This document shows positions 1-7,913 of a stretch of 33,916 nt of DNA, one piece after another (the first letter of the stretch is position 1; the number at the start of each line of letters is the position of its first letter). Below the pieces are notes generated by a model. That model saw only the letters and a program-made list of their open reading frames with translations, was not told the DNA's origin and did no database searches. The translations under genes were made by a program, and so were the position numbers. The DNA lies in contig CAJNBW010000011.1 of NCBI GenBank assembly GCA_905221105.1, positions 1-33,916 of the forward strand, read 5' to 3'. Origin of the DNA: a bacterium. GTDB lineage: Bacteria > Bacillota > Bacilli > Lactobacillales > Streptococcaceae.

Positions 1-3000
1 TTAACATAAGTAATTGTACGTGTTACTTCTTTTTCTAAGTCAGATTTTGCTAAGCCAGTTGCTGGCCATTTTGGTCCGTCTGGTTTATCTGGATCTACTG
101 GTTCGTTTGGATTTTTCGGTTCTGTTACTTCTACCACTTTTTCATGAACTTTTAGCGTGAATACTTGGGAAGGATCTTTGCCTTCTTCGTCTTTTTGCTT
201 ATCAAAGCTTGACTTCGTAATTTCAGCGACTACCTCGTCCTTATTATCCACAACAAAGCCACGTTTTTCCAAGTCCGCAATCTTAGCAAGTACTTCCTTT
301 GTTGAAATCTTTTCTGCAGTTTTGCCTTCAAGATTGACATCTTCTGCTGGTAAGTACACCTCCACTCCAGTTGTAGTATTGATGACTTTGACCAATGCTT
401 TTTGTGGATCTGGTTCATAGGTGACAGCTGTGTTAGACGTAGGATCGCTTGGTTTTGGCGGTGTATAGCCTTGACTTGGATCTCCTGGTACTTTTGGTTC
501 CAACGGTGTTTCCCCAATTTTTGGTGTATATCCTGGCACATGTGGAATCACTCCCGGTGTCGGATCACCTGGTTTAGTTGGATCTATTGGATGGTTTGGA
601 TATGGAATTGGTGTTGGTGTTTCTTCACCTGGTTTATTTGGTACCCATGACCCTAACTTAGTATAAACTACTTTACGATCTAAATTAGTTGAATTTACAT
701 TCGTTTCTACTTCTTCGACAGATGCTTTGTCCGCTACATAACCATCTAGTTTTTCTGTTGTGACAGCTTCTAGAACTTTATCCGCACTTGTCCATTCTCC
801 TGGTGTTACTACTTTTGTTACTAAGTTATATGTTGCGCTACGTTTGAAGTGGGCTGTTTGTTTCTTAGTTGGTTTCGCATCCGCTATTTCTGGCCCATCT
901 GCAGTATCTTTCTTAACATAAGTAATTGTTCTTGTTACTTCTTTTTCTAAGTCAGATTTTGCTAAACCTTCTGTTGGCCATTTTGGTCCTTCTGGTTTAT
1001 CTGGATCAACTGGGTCATTTGGATTTTTCGGCTCTGTTACTGTTACAGTACGTTCCTTAACAAGTAATTTGAATACTTGTGTTGGATCTCCATTTTCAGG
1101 GTCTTTATTCTTATCGAATGTTTCACCTTTTAATGGTTCCTTGTTTTCTACTGTATATCCACGTTTTTCTAAGTCTGCTATCTTAGCTGTTACTGAGCTA
1201 GTTGGAATTTCTTCTCCTGTTTTACCTGAAAGTTCTACTTTCTCTTCTGGTAATTCCACCTCAGTTCCAGTTGTTGTGTTGAACACTTTCACTACAGCTT
1301 TTTGAGGATCTTTTGAATACTCAATCGGTGTATCGTTTTCTGGTGTTTCTGGAATCGGTGGTACCTTGTATCCATTTTCTGGATGATTTGGATCAACTGG
1401 TTCTAATGGTTTGTCTCCAATTTTTGGTGTATATCCAGGTACATATGGAATTACTGGTGGAGTTTTTGGTTTTTCAGGAGTTCCTGGAGTTTCACCGCCC
1501 GGAATTTCGCCTCCTGGGGTATCAGGTTGAGGGTTTGGTGTCTCTCCTGGATTTTCCGGTGTTGTTGGATAATCAGGATATTTAGGTTTTGTTGGATCGT
1601 TTGGATCGTTTGGATATGGAATTGGTGTTGGTTTTTCTACACCTGGCACTTTTGGTAGCCAGCTTCCAATTTTCTTGTAGACAACTTCCTCTTCAAACGA
1701 TTCAGTATCAGCTGTCACTTCACTAGAAGGAACCTTCACTTTATCAGCTATATATCCAGTTAATACTGGAGTTTTCACTTCATCTAGTGTTTGTTTATCA
1801 CTCCATGCACCGATTGTTGTTAGACCTGTCGCTAAGTTAGTAGTTACTTCGCGGGTAAATTCAGCTGTCTTAGTATTCGTTAATTTACCATTATCAACTT
1901 CAACTTTTGATCCATTTGTTTCATCAATTTTATAGTATTTAATCGTACGTGTTACAGATTTTGTTTCTGTTTCAACTGATGTACGCTCTCTAAGAATGAG
2001 TTCATAAACTTGCGATGGGTCTCCAGTTTCTGAATCTTTTACCTTATCAAACGTTTCACCTTTTAATGGTGTTTTATTATCTACAATATATCCACGTTTT
2101 TCTAAGTCTTTGATTTTTTCATCAAGCTTTGTTGAAGGAATTGCAGCGTCTGGTATACCACTATCGATGCTTACTTTTTCATTCGGCAATTCTATTTTTA
2201 CGCCATCTCTTATCGTATAGACTTTTACTACTGCTTTTTGTGGGTCTGGTGTATAGTTTATTTCTATATTTGTTTTTGGATCTGTTGGAGTTGGTGGAGT
2301 ATATCCTTCCGTTAAATCATTTGGATTTTTCGGTACTAAAGGAGTTCCGCCAACATTTGGTGTATATCCAGGTACATATGGAATAAGTCCTGGTGTTGGG
2401 TCTCCTGGTTTTGTTGGGTCTGTCGGATGGTTCGGATATGGTTTTGGTGTCATATCTGTTCCTGTCGGTGGTGTTACTCCAGTCGGAGGTGTTAGTACCC
2501 AACTTCCTAATTTCGTGTACACCACTTTTTCAGTAATATTTCCTGAAGTATCTGGCACAGTTACTTTTTCTACAGAAGCTCTATCTGCAATATACCCTTC
2601 TAATTTCTCTGTTGGTACAGCCTTTAAGGTATTATCAGTACTTTCCCATTCTCCTGGTGTTACTTCTTTTGTTACTAAGTTATATGTTGCACTACGTTTG
2701 AAGTGGGCTGTTTGTTCTTTAGTTGGTTTTGCATTTTCAATTTCAGGCCCATCTGCAGTTTCTTTTTTAAAGTAATTAATTGTTCTTGTTACTTCTTTTG
2801 TAAGATCTGACTCTTTTAGTCCTGTTTCTGGCCATTTTGGTCCGTCCGGAACAGTAGGGTCAACCGGTGTATCTGGAGTTGGTGGTGTTGTTACTGTTAC
2901 TACTTTTTCTCTCACAGTCACACTATACACCTGACTTGGCTCTTGTCCGTCTTCATCAGTTGTTGAGTCAATTGTTTTATTACCAGTTGTAAATGTGTCT

Positions 3001-3170
3001 TCAACAATCTCATATCCTGCATTTTTGAGTTCTGTGATTTTTGTATCTACATCTGTTGAAGAGAATGTCTCCCCTACACCACCTTCAAGACTAATATCTG
3101 GATATCCATTTAATGCTTCAGTTGTAGTTTCAGATACTTGTTTTTTGAAGTGTACTAGGCCTTTACCTGT
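1..3170 (-). repeat. Coding repeat array: Muc_B2-like / Pro-rich linker / MucBP_2-like units
   Basis: Muc_B2-like modules begin near 2800, 1970, 945 and 30 (reading leftwards), so the unit is about 0.83-1.03 kb. 1-135 and 913-1047 are nearly identical in DNA. 803-862 and 2657-2716 differ at only a few bases. The module at about 1985-1665 is clearly diverged from its neighbours. MucBP_2-like modules lie near 3170-2895, 2255-1990, 1310-1050 and 415-135. Such near-identical units allow recombination, so the copy number probably varies between strains and is error-prone in assembly. Confidence 0.85.
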
Positions 3171-6100
3171 AGTGTATTCCTCATATACATAAGTTACCGT
3201 TCTTGCTCCTGTAGTTATCGTTCCTGTGTCACTTGCAGAACTTCTTAATCTTCCATCTTCAACCGAATTGTCATCTAATGATCTCTTCAATCTATAGCGT
3301 TTACCATCAGTTGCTGTTAAAGTAGCAAGTTTTTTGCCTGTTACATCATAATCTGTACCTAATAATTGATCTTTTTGAGCAATATATGTTCCATCTGTAT
3401 CTTTTTTACCTAAATCAGTCTCTTTTTGATGTTCTTTAGTATTATCAAGTGTTAATACAGTTCCATCGACAGCTTGATACTTAACTTTTACATTCCCCGA
3501 CATAGCTGATCTTAGTTCAGATGTTTTTTTAACCTTTTCGATTTCTTCTTTTATTTTTTTCTCTTGCTCTTCAGTAATCTTACCTTGTTCTTTTAATTTA
3601 GTAATGATACGTCTTGCGACATCCTTCGATGGTTCAACGGTATCTTGAATTACTGAGAAATCGGCTAGGATAGGTAAGTTGTATTGGAGTCTTGGACTTT
3701 GCATATTAACACCAACACGTTTTTCGTTTTCAGCAAACACTTGCACTTTATAGGATACAACGTCTTTACCTAATGGAATATCTCCTGTTGAGAAGTAGCC
3801 ACCTTTACCTAATTTGTCCTGATCTCCTCCAATTGCATCAGTGATTTTTTCTGATAATTCAGCATCAGTGATTACATTTGAACGTGTAACATTTTCTTTT
3901 TCTACAAAATGGTTAGTGAATTTTTTTAAACCATCTTTTGCCTCCAAAGCGAGTGCATTGGTTCGTATTTTATTATACTCATCTTCCGTCATTTCAGTTG
4001 TTGAAGGTTTCACTGAAGCTTCCATGTGTGAGCCAAGGATTTTCGCTTCTCTACTACCGTCTCTTGCTTCCGTGTAAGTATAGTTATTTGTGGATTTAAT
4101 AGCTGATTCTAAGGCAGAGATTTCTTTCTTAAGTTTAGTTTTTTCATCGTCATTCGTACTGCTTTCTAGGCTAGCTTTTTTAGTTGCTAATCTATTCTTA
4201 AGATCTTCTTGATGAGTCTTCACTTTAGCTGGATCTGTTACAAGTTCTAATTGATCTGTATCTGCATGATAGACAATTTTTTTCGCAGTTGGTAATATAA
4301 AGTCCAATAATTTATAGACACGATCTGGGTCTTTACCTTTTGGATCGGCGGCAGCATCCCAAACTGGAGAGCTTTTTTTCACCACCGTATCTGTCATTTT
4401 CTTTAATTCATTGTTAAGATTATTGGCTACAGTTGCGTAACTAGCTTGAATATTAAGTTCTTCTTTAAACTTGTTTTTGTTTGCTCTTAATTTATCCTGA
4501 TCTATCGGTAGCTCAACTATCGCTTCTCCTTTTTCAGCGAGTTCTTTTTCTATAATAGGATACAGATGTTTATATTTAGTAACACTTGGATTACGTTGCC
4601 CTGGATTTTCTTTGATATATCGATCTTTTGCAAGTGCCTTAACTTTTTCATCGAACTCCTTCTTCAATAGTTCTTTAATTTTGGCATTAACCGCCGTTAA
4701 ATTGACACCTTGAGCATAGCGTTCTTCGTTCTCTACTACTCCGTCAATACGGTTGATAGTGTGATCATAGACAGTTTCTTCAGAGTTATCCTTTTTAATC
4801 GCTTTAACAACGATACGATAAGTTCCTTTTGACCCTGCAAAGTCTGAGATATACCCTGTTACAAAATCAATTTTCAAACGACTTCCATATTTCGTTGAAA
4901 AGGCTTTAAAAGTTTTTTCAATTCCATTGAACCCCTCAACATTTGGAGCGTGTTGGAGAATATCTTCCCTTTCTTTGACAGGTAAATTAGCAAGCTCAGC
5001 TTTATTTTCATCACTATTTGCTGTCTTTATATCGAAATCAGAGTGATCTTGTGCTTTATCAGTTTTATTTGCGATTGTACGACCTTTGGCAAGCATCAAC
5101 ATGTATTTGAAGCGACGGTCTAAGGCTTGCTCGTGTACGTAGATTTGGTCAAGAGCGTTAGATCCAACCATTCCACCTTCTTGGCGTTTGCCATCTTTGT
5201 CAGTGTACCAACCAGTGAAGTAACCTTCTTTATTTTTCATCCCAATGGCGAATTTACCAGTTTCACCATCTTTTTTCATAATGGCTGTCCATCCACCGAA
5301 GCTACTGATTTCTCTAATTTCTCCTGGTTGAAGTTTTACACCACTTGGGTCAGTAGTGACGTTTCCGTTTTTATCAAATCGAAGTTCGTCTCCTAGTGTA
5401 TCCATGTTTCTCAAGTAGGAACGCTCATTATTTTGGAAGTCATCCGGCATATTTTGGATAATCTTCCACATTTCTTCAACTGTTGCAGTATGATCAGGAT
5501 CATCGAAACTCAAGTGAGCACTCGGATCATGTGCTCCATGGTCATCTCCTTTTGGTATATGTACCCCAGGTTGATCTGGTTTTACAGTAGCTCCCTTACG
5601 CTCGGTTACAGTAGAATCTAATGCTCCGTTATTTCCAGTTGAAGTTCCAGTAGGAGCATCTCCCACGTCTCTTTTTGAACGGCGACCTCTACTAGGCGTT
5701 GTCTCTGAATTTGATGCAGAGTTACTTGATGCAGATTCTTTTTTAGAATAGTACACCAGCACTGTTTCAGATTCAGTTGACGATGTAACTTCTTTTGCTT
5801 CTACAGCATTGTTTCCAGATACGTCATATCCATCAACTGTTGGAGCAGTTTGCGCTTCCCATTTTCCTGTTGTCCATTCTTCAGTACCTTTTTTACGTGT
5901 TAAGGTAACTGTTTGAGTGACTGCTGTTTTTACTTCTTTACTTTCATCAGAAGCGTCTACATATTTAATCGTACGTGTAACTTCTTTTGTTTCTGTTTCT
6001 TCCTTAACAGAATGAGCCACTCCAGCTAGAAGGGTAGCTGGATTTTGAGCAGGCTCCGCTCCATAGCTAGAGGAAGTCAGACCGTTAGGTTGGCTCGTCT

Positions 6101-6275
6101 CCGGGTCTGGAGACGGACTAGAGTGACTTGCACCTCCATCAGTAGGAGTATTCGTTTCCGCCGCATGTACCACACCTGCCCCCATGGCAAGGTAAAAAGC
6201 ACCAATGACGACACTAGCTGCACCGACACTTACTTTTCGAATACTATATTTTAGTTGTTTATCAAATTTACCCAT
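1..6275 (-). CDS. Giant YSIRK-type surface adhesin, mucin-binding-like repeats (C-terminus outside window)
   Basis: The frame is open from an ATG at 6275 to the window edge: 2091 codons and no stop. Start: GGAG six bases upstream of the ATG. Residues 1-38 form a YSIRK signal peptide (YSIRK at 10-14, then a hydrophobic stretch ending VVHA). A Muc_B2-like module (VTRTIKYV) lies at about 94-175, followed by a Ser/Thr-rich linker with a basic RGRRSKRDV patch near 195-205. About 255-925 is a large, mostly charged and helical-looking domain that I do not recognise; it is probably the exposed adhesive head. A MucBP-like domain (GNVKVKYQAVDGT ... VTYVYEEY) follows at about 925-1038. The rest alternates MucBP_2-like modules (LEKRGY, GETFDK), Muc_B2-like modules and Pro-rich linkers (PGYTP, DPTKPGDP). 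A C-terminal LPXTG anchor is expected beyond the window. The role as an adhesin is inferred from the family; the ligand is unknown. Confidence 0.9.
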   Translation of the reverse strand, partial: MGKFDKQLKYSIRKVSVGAASVVIGAFYLAMGAGVVHAAETNTPTDGGASHSSPSPDPETSQPNGLTSSSYGAEPAQNPATLLAGVAHSVKEETETKEVTRTIKYVDASDESKEVKTAVTQTVTLTRKKGTEEWTTGKWEAQTAPTVDGYDVSGNNAVEAKEVTSSTESETVLVYYSKKESASSNSASNSETTPSRGRRSKRDVGDAPTGTSTGNNGALDSTVTERKGATVKPDQPGVHIPKGDDHGAHDPSAHLSFDDPDHTATVEEMWKIIQNMPDDFQNNERSYLRNMDTLGDELRFDKNGNVTTDPSGVKLQPGEIREISSFGGWTAIMKKDGETGKFAIGMKNKEGYFTGWYTDKDGKRQEGGMVGSNALDQIYVHEQALDRRFKYMLMLAKGRTIANKTDKAQDHSDFDIKTANSDENKAELANLPVKEREDILQHAPNVEGFNGIEKTFKAFSTKYGSRLKIDFVTGYISDFAGSKGTYRIVVKAIKKDNSEETVYDHTINRIDGVVENEERYAQGVNLTAVNAKIKELLKKEFDEKVKALAKDRYIKENPGQRNPSVTKYKHLYPIIEKELAEKGEAIVELPIDQDKLRANKNKFKEELNIQASYATVANNLNNELKKMTDTVVKKSSPVWDAAADPKGKDPDRVYKLLDFILPTAKKIVYHADTDQLELVTDPAKVKTHQEDLKNRLATKKASLESSTNDDEKTKLKKEISALESAIKSTNNYTYTEARDGSREAKILGSHMEASVKPSTTEMTEDEYNKIRTNALALEAKDGLKKFTNHFVEKENVTRSNVITDAELSEKITDAIGGDQDKLGKGGYFSTGDIPLGKDVVSYKVQVFAENEKRVGVNMQSPRLQYNLPILADFSVIQDTVEPSKDVARRIITKLKEQGKITEEQEKKIKEEIEKVKKTSELRSAMSGNVKVKYQAVDGTVLTLDNTKEHQKETDLGKKDTDGTYIAQKDQLLGTDYDVTGKKLATLTATDGKRYRLKRSLDDNSVEDGRLRSSASDTGTITTGARTVTYVYEEYTTGKGLVHFKKQVSETTTEALNGYPDISLEGGVGETFSSTDVDTKITELKNAGYEIVEDTFTTGNKTIDSTTDEDGQEPSQVYSVTVREKVVTVTTPPTPDTPVDPTVPDGPKWPETGLKESDLTKEVTRTINYFKKETADGPEIENAKPTKEQTAHFKRSATYNLVTKEVTPGEWESTDNTLKAVPTEKLEGYIADRASVEKVTVPDTSGNITEKVVYTKLGSWVLTPPTGVTPPTGTDMTPKPYPNHPTDPTKPGDPTPGLIPYVPGYTPNVGGTPLVPKNPNDLTEGYTPPTPTDPKTNIEINYTPDPQKAVVKVYTIRDGVKIELPNEKVSIDSGIPDAAIPSTKLDEKIKDLEKRGYIVDNKTPLKGETFDKVKDSETGDPSQVYELILRERTSVETETKSVTRTIKYYKIDETNGSKVEVDNGKLTNTKTAEFTREVTTNLATGLTTIGAWSDKQTLDEVKTPVLTGYIADKVKVPSSEVTADTESFEEEVVYKKIGSWLPKVPGVEKPTPIPYPNDPNDPTKPKYPDYPTTPENPGETPNPQPDTPGGEIPGGETPGTPEKPKTPPVIPYVPGYTPKIGDKPLEPVDPNHPENGYKVPPIPETPENDTPIEYSKDPQKAVVKVFNTTTGTEVELPEEKVELSGKTGEEIPTSSVTAKIADLEKRGYTVENKEPLKGETFDKNKDPENGDPTQVFKLLVKERTVTVTEPKNPNDPVDPDKPEGPKWPTEGLAKSDLEKEVTRTITYVKKDTADGPEIADAKPTKKQTAHFKRSATYNLVTKVVTPGEWTSADKVLEAVTTEKLDGYVADKASVEEVETNVNSTNLDRKVVYTKLGSWVPNKPGEETPTPIPYPNHPIDPTKPGDPTPGVIPHVPGYTPKIGETPLEPKVPGDPSQGYTPPKPSDPTSNTAVTYEPDPQKALVKVINTTTGVEVYLPAEDVNLEGKTAEKISTKEVLAKIADLEKRGFVVDNKDEVVAEITKSSFDKQKDEEGKDPSQVFTLKVHEKVVEVTEPKNPNEPVDPDKPDGPKWPATGLAKSDLEKEVTRTITYV

Positions 6276-6290
6276 TTCAGACTCCAATCG

Positions 6291-6309
6291 TATATATATA
6301 TATATATAT
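6291..6309. repeat. TA dinucleotide tract (9.5 copies) in the adhesin leader
   Basis: An uninterrupted TA run of 19 bases sits 16-34 bases upstream of the adhesin ATG and just upstream of its GGAG. It is downstream of the predicted -10, so it lies in the 5' untranslated leader. Such tracts change length by slipped-strand mispairing. Confidence 0.9.
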
Positions 6310-6353
6310 TGTTATACTATTACCTACATAATAGCAGACAATCTCATTTAAAT

Positions 6354-6382
6354 ATTATACATCAAACAACTATAAATTTCAA
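6354..6382 (-). promoter_or_regulatory. Promoter of the adhesin gene
   Basis: On the minus strand, TTGAAA (6377-6382) and TATAAT (6354-6359) are separated by exactly 17 bases, a near-consensus sigma-A promoter. Predicted transcript start is near 6347, giving a leader of about 70 bases that contains the TA tract. Confidence 0.75.
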
Positions 6383-6465
6383 TTTTTTTGATTCTTGATT
6401 GAAATGGAAAATTAGCGGGGAAAATTAGCAGATAGACGACTCCTTTTGCCAAAACCAAAGGTAGG

Positions 6466-6612
6466 CTAGGAATCCCTCATCAGTAGACCAACAGCACAGA
6501 TGAAGCCCCATAAGCCTTGCCCTGTCGTGTGCATCTGATGGACTTGCTTCCTCCTATCAGCAAGCTCAGTCCTGTGCTTTGAGACCTTCCCAGCTTGCTT
6601 TAGGATTTCCAT
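6466..6612 (-). CDS. Possible 48-residue peptide with hydrophobic tail
   Basis: This is an ATG-to-TAG frame of 48 codons on the minus strand, lying in otherwise unexplained DNA upstream of the adhesin. The N-terminal 30 residues are charged (begins MEILKQAGKV, then HRTELADRRK). The tail GQGLWGFICAVGLL could span or sit in the membrane. No good ribosome site precedes the ATG (only AAGTGTAAAAAGTTA), so translation is doubtful. I do not recognise the sequence. It could be a real small membrane peptide or a decayed gene end. Low confidence. Confidence 0.25.
   Translation of the reverse strand: MEILKQAGKVSKHRTELADRRKQVHQMHTTGQGLWGFICAVGLLMRDS
6559..6599. repeat. 8-bp inverted repeat in intergenic DNA
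   Basis: AGCAAGCT (6559-6566) and AGCTTGCT (6592-6599) are exact inverted copies with a 25-base loop. The surrounding block, about 6430-6610, is more GC-rich than its AT-rich flanks. The rest of 6383-6720 shows no other gene or promoter that I can support apart from the possible 48-residue frame. Confidence 0.5.
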
Positions 6613-6721
6613 TAACTTTTTACACTTATTTCTTTAAAAATGAGACATTTTGAGATTTTTTCTACTTTTTCCGAATAAATAGATAGAAGCATCAAATTTA
6701 GTAAAACTAGATTAAAAAATG

Positions 6722-6730
6722 TGCTATAAT
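6722..6730 (+). promoter_or_regulatory. Extended -10 promoter, first rpn copy
   Basis: TGC-TATAAT is an extended -10 with no convincing -35. The -10 ends only four bases before GGAG (6735-6738) and 15 bases before the ATG, so the transcript should begin at or inside the ribosome site. The same arrangement is present upstream of the second copy. Confidence 0.6.
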
Positions 6731-6745
6731 GAAAGGAGAGAAAGA

Positions 6746-7705
6746 ATGATTCTCAGACATCTGGGCATCAGCCCAACCAACGATTTGGTTGCTAAGAAAA
6801 TCTTTAGCAATCCAGAAATCACTTGTCAATTTATTCGCGATATGCTGGACTTGCCAGCAAAAAATGTGACCATTTTAGAGGGGAGTAACATTCACGTCTT
6901 ACCTTCCCTGCCGTACTCGGCTCAGGATTTCTATACCAGTATAGATGTCTTGGCAGAGTTAGATAATGGGACGCAGGTTATTATCGAAATACAAGTTCAT
7001 CATCAGAATTTTTTCATCAATCGCCTGTGGGCTTACCTATGTAGTCAGGTCAATCAAAATCTTGAAAAAATTCGCCAACGTGAAGGTGATACTCATCAGA
7101 GTTACAAACACATCGCACCAGTATACGCAATCGCTATTGTAGATAGTAATTATTTCCAAGATGATTTGGCTTTTCATAGCTTTAGCATGCGCGAGGATAC
7201 GACAGGTGAGGTCTTAACTATCACAAATAACGGACAAGAAAACCATCTAGTCAAGATGGCATTCTTGGAATTAAAAAAATACAGAGAAACCAGCAAAGAC
7301 GAGGTTCGCAAACCGTGGTTAGAGTTTTTTGGGAACAAACCCTTTACCCAGCAACCTGAGCGAGCCATCAGCCAGGCAGACCAACTGCTGGACTACAAGA
7401 GCTGGTCCGAGGAGGACAGGAAAATGTTTAGTGAACAACGCAGACGCGAAGAACAAGCCTTGTTAGCACAGGACTATGCCTTGGAACAAGCTGAGGAAAA
7501 GGGCTTAGAGCGGGGTCTTTCACAGGGATTAGAGCGTGGGCTTGAACGAGGTCGTGCAGAGGGGATTGAACAGGGACTTGAACGAGGAAAACTCTTTGCT
7601 TTCTTGGACATGGTTCGCCAAAGTCTTCTGACAGCTGAGGTTGCAAGTCAGCAGTTGGGTATGTCAGTATCTGAGTTTGAGGCACTGCTGGAAGAATATA
7701 AGTGA
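6746..7705 (+). CDS. Rpn family PD-(D/E)XK nuclease, copy 1
   Basis: 319 residues. The ATG at 6746 is chosen because GGAG precedes it at 7 bases and the second copy starts at the matching place; an upstream start at 6719 would overlap the -10. Residues 1-110 hold the PDDEXK_2-type core: D67 in SIDVLAELDNG, then E81-x-Q83 in IIEIQ. The middle (about 150-225) is a conserved linker. The tail (about 240-290) is rich in GLERG-type units, followed by a short helical end (LDMVRQ, QLGMSVSEFEALL). Rpn proteins were first described as recombination-promoting nucleases and later as antiphage toxins. Copy 2 is about 99% identical over the first 225 residues, but the tails differ. The nuclease family call is firm; the defence role is inferred. 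Confidence 0.9.
   Translation: MILRHLGISPTNDLVAKKIFSNPEITCQFIRDMLDLPAKNVTILEGSNIHVLPSLPYSAQDFYTSIDVLAELDNGTQVIIEIQVHHQNFFINRLWAYLCSQVNQNLEKIRQREGDTHQSYKHIAPVYAIAIVDSNYFQDDLAFHSFSMREDTTGEVLTITNNGQENHLVKMAFLELKKYRETSKDEVRKPWLEFFGNKPFTQQPERAISQADQLLDYKSWSEEDRKMFSEQRRREEQALLAQDYALEQAEEKGLERGLSQGLERGLERGRAEGIEQGLERGKLFAFLDMVRQSLLTAEVASQQLGMSVSEFEALLEEYK
7424..7705 (+). CDS. Intragenic C-terminal protein of rpn copy 1 (RpnS-like), predicted
   Basis: An in-frame ATG at 7424 (M227 of the long protein) is preceded by GGAGG (7411-7415) with an 8-base spacer, which is a textbook ribosome site inside the gene. It would give 93 residues containing only the GLERG-type repeat tail and the final helical segment, without the nuclease core. 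E. coli Rpn genes are reported to make such short C-terminal forms, which block the full-length toxin. Translation here is inferred. Confidence 0.5.
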   Translation: MFSEQRRREEQALLAQDYALEQAEEKGLERGLSQGLERGLERGRAEGIEQGLERGKLFAFLDMVRQSLLTAEVASQQLGMSVSEFEALLEEYK

Positions 7706-7740
7706 GAAATCTGTAAATATTACACGAGACAAAAACAACT

Positions 7741-7789
7741 AAAAAGGATAGCTAAATTTCTTGATGTAAAGAGTTTGGCTATCCTTTTT
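7741..7789 (+). terminator. Terminator after rpn copy 1
   Basis: A long stem of AAAAAGGATAGC-t-AAA pairs with TTT-g-GCTATCCTTTTT and ends in a T run. It works from the plus strand and isolates copy 1 from copy 2. Confidence 0.8.
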
Positions 7790-7890
7790 ATCTAAGGTAT
7801 TGTTATTTTCAGGAAAGTTTGAACTTTTCACTTTCTTTTCCGAATAAATAGATAGAGCCAGAGAATCTAGTAAACCTAGATTTAAAACTA

Positions 7891-7899
7891 TGGTATAAT
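7891..7899 (+). promoter_or_regulatory. Extended -10 promoter, second rpn copy
   Basis: TGG-TATAAT lies four bases before GGAG (7904-7907). The flanking sequence (7836-7913) is clearly related to that upstream of copy 1 (6664-6745), so the promoter was duplicated together with the gene. Confidence 0.6.
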
Positions 7900-7913
7900 G
7901 AAAGGAGAGCAAT

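Noticed and set aside
1..3170. CRISPR array
   Set aside because: The repeats are hundreds of bases long, coding and in frame; no short repeat-spacer pattern exists anywhere in the window.
1..6275. Plus-strand and out-of-frame open frames opposite the adhesin gene (for example 157-420, 402-650, 5127-5396)
   Set aside because: They are products of the repetitive, stop-poor Pro/Thr coding sequence; no ribosome sites or family features, and the minus frame is open throughout.
6719..6746. Upstream start for rpn copy 1 at 6719
   Set aside because: It would place the -10 and the ribosome site inside the coding region; copy 2 has its start at the position matching 6746.
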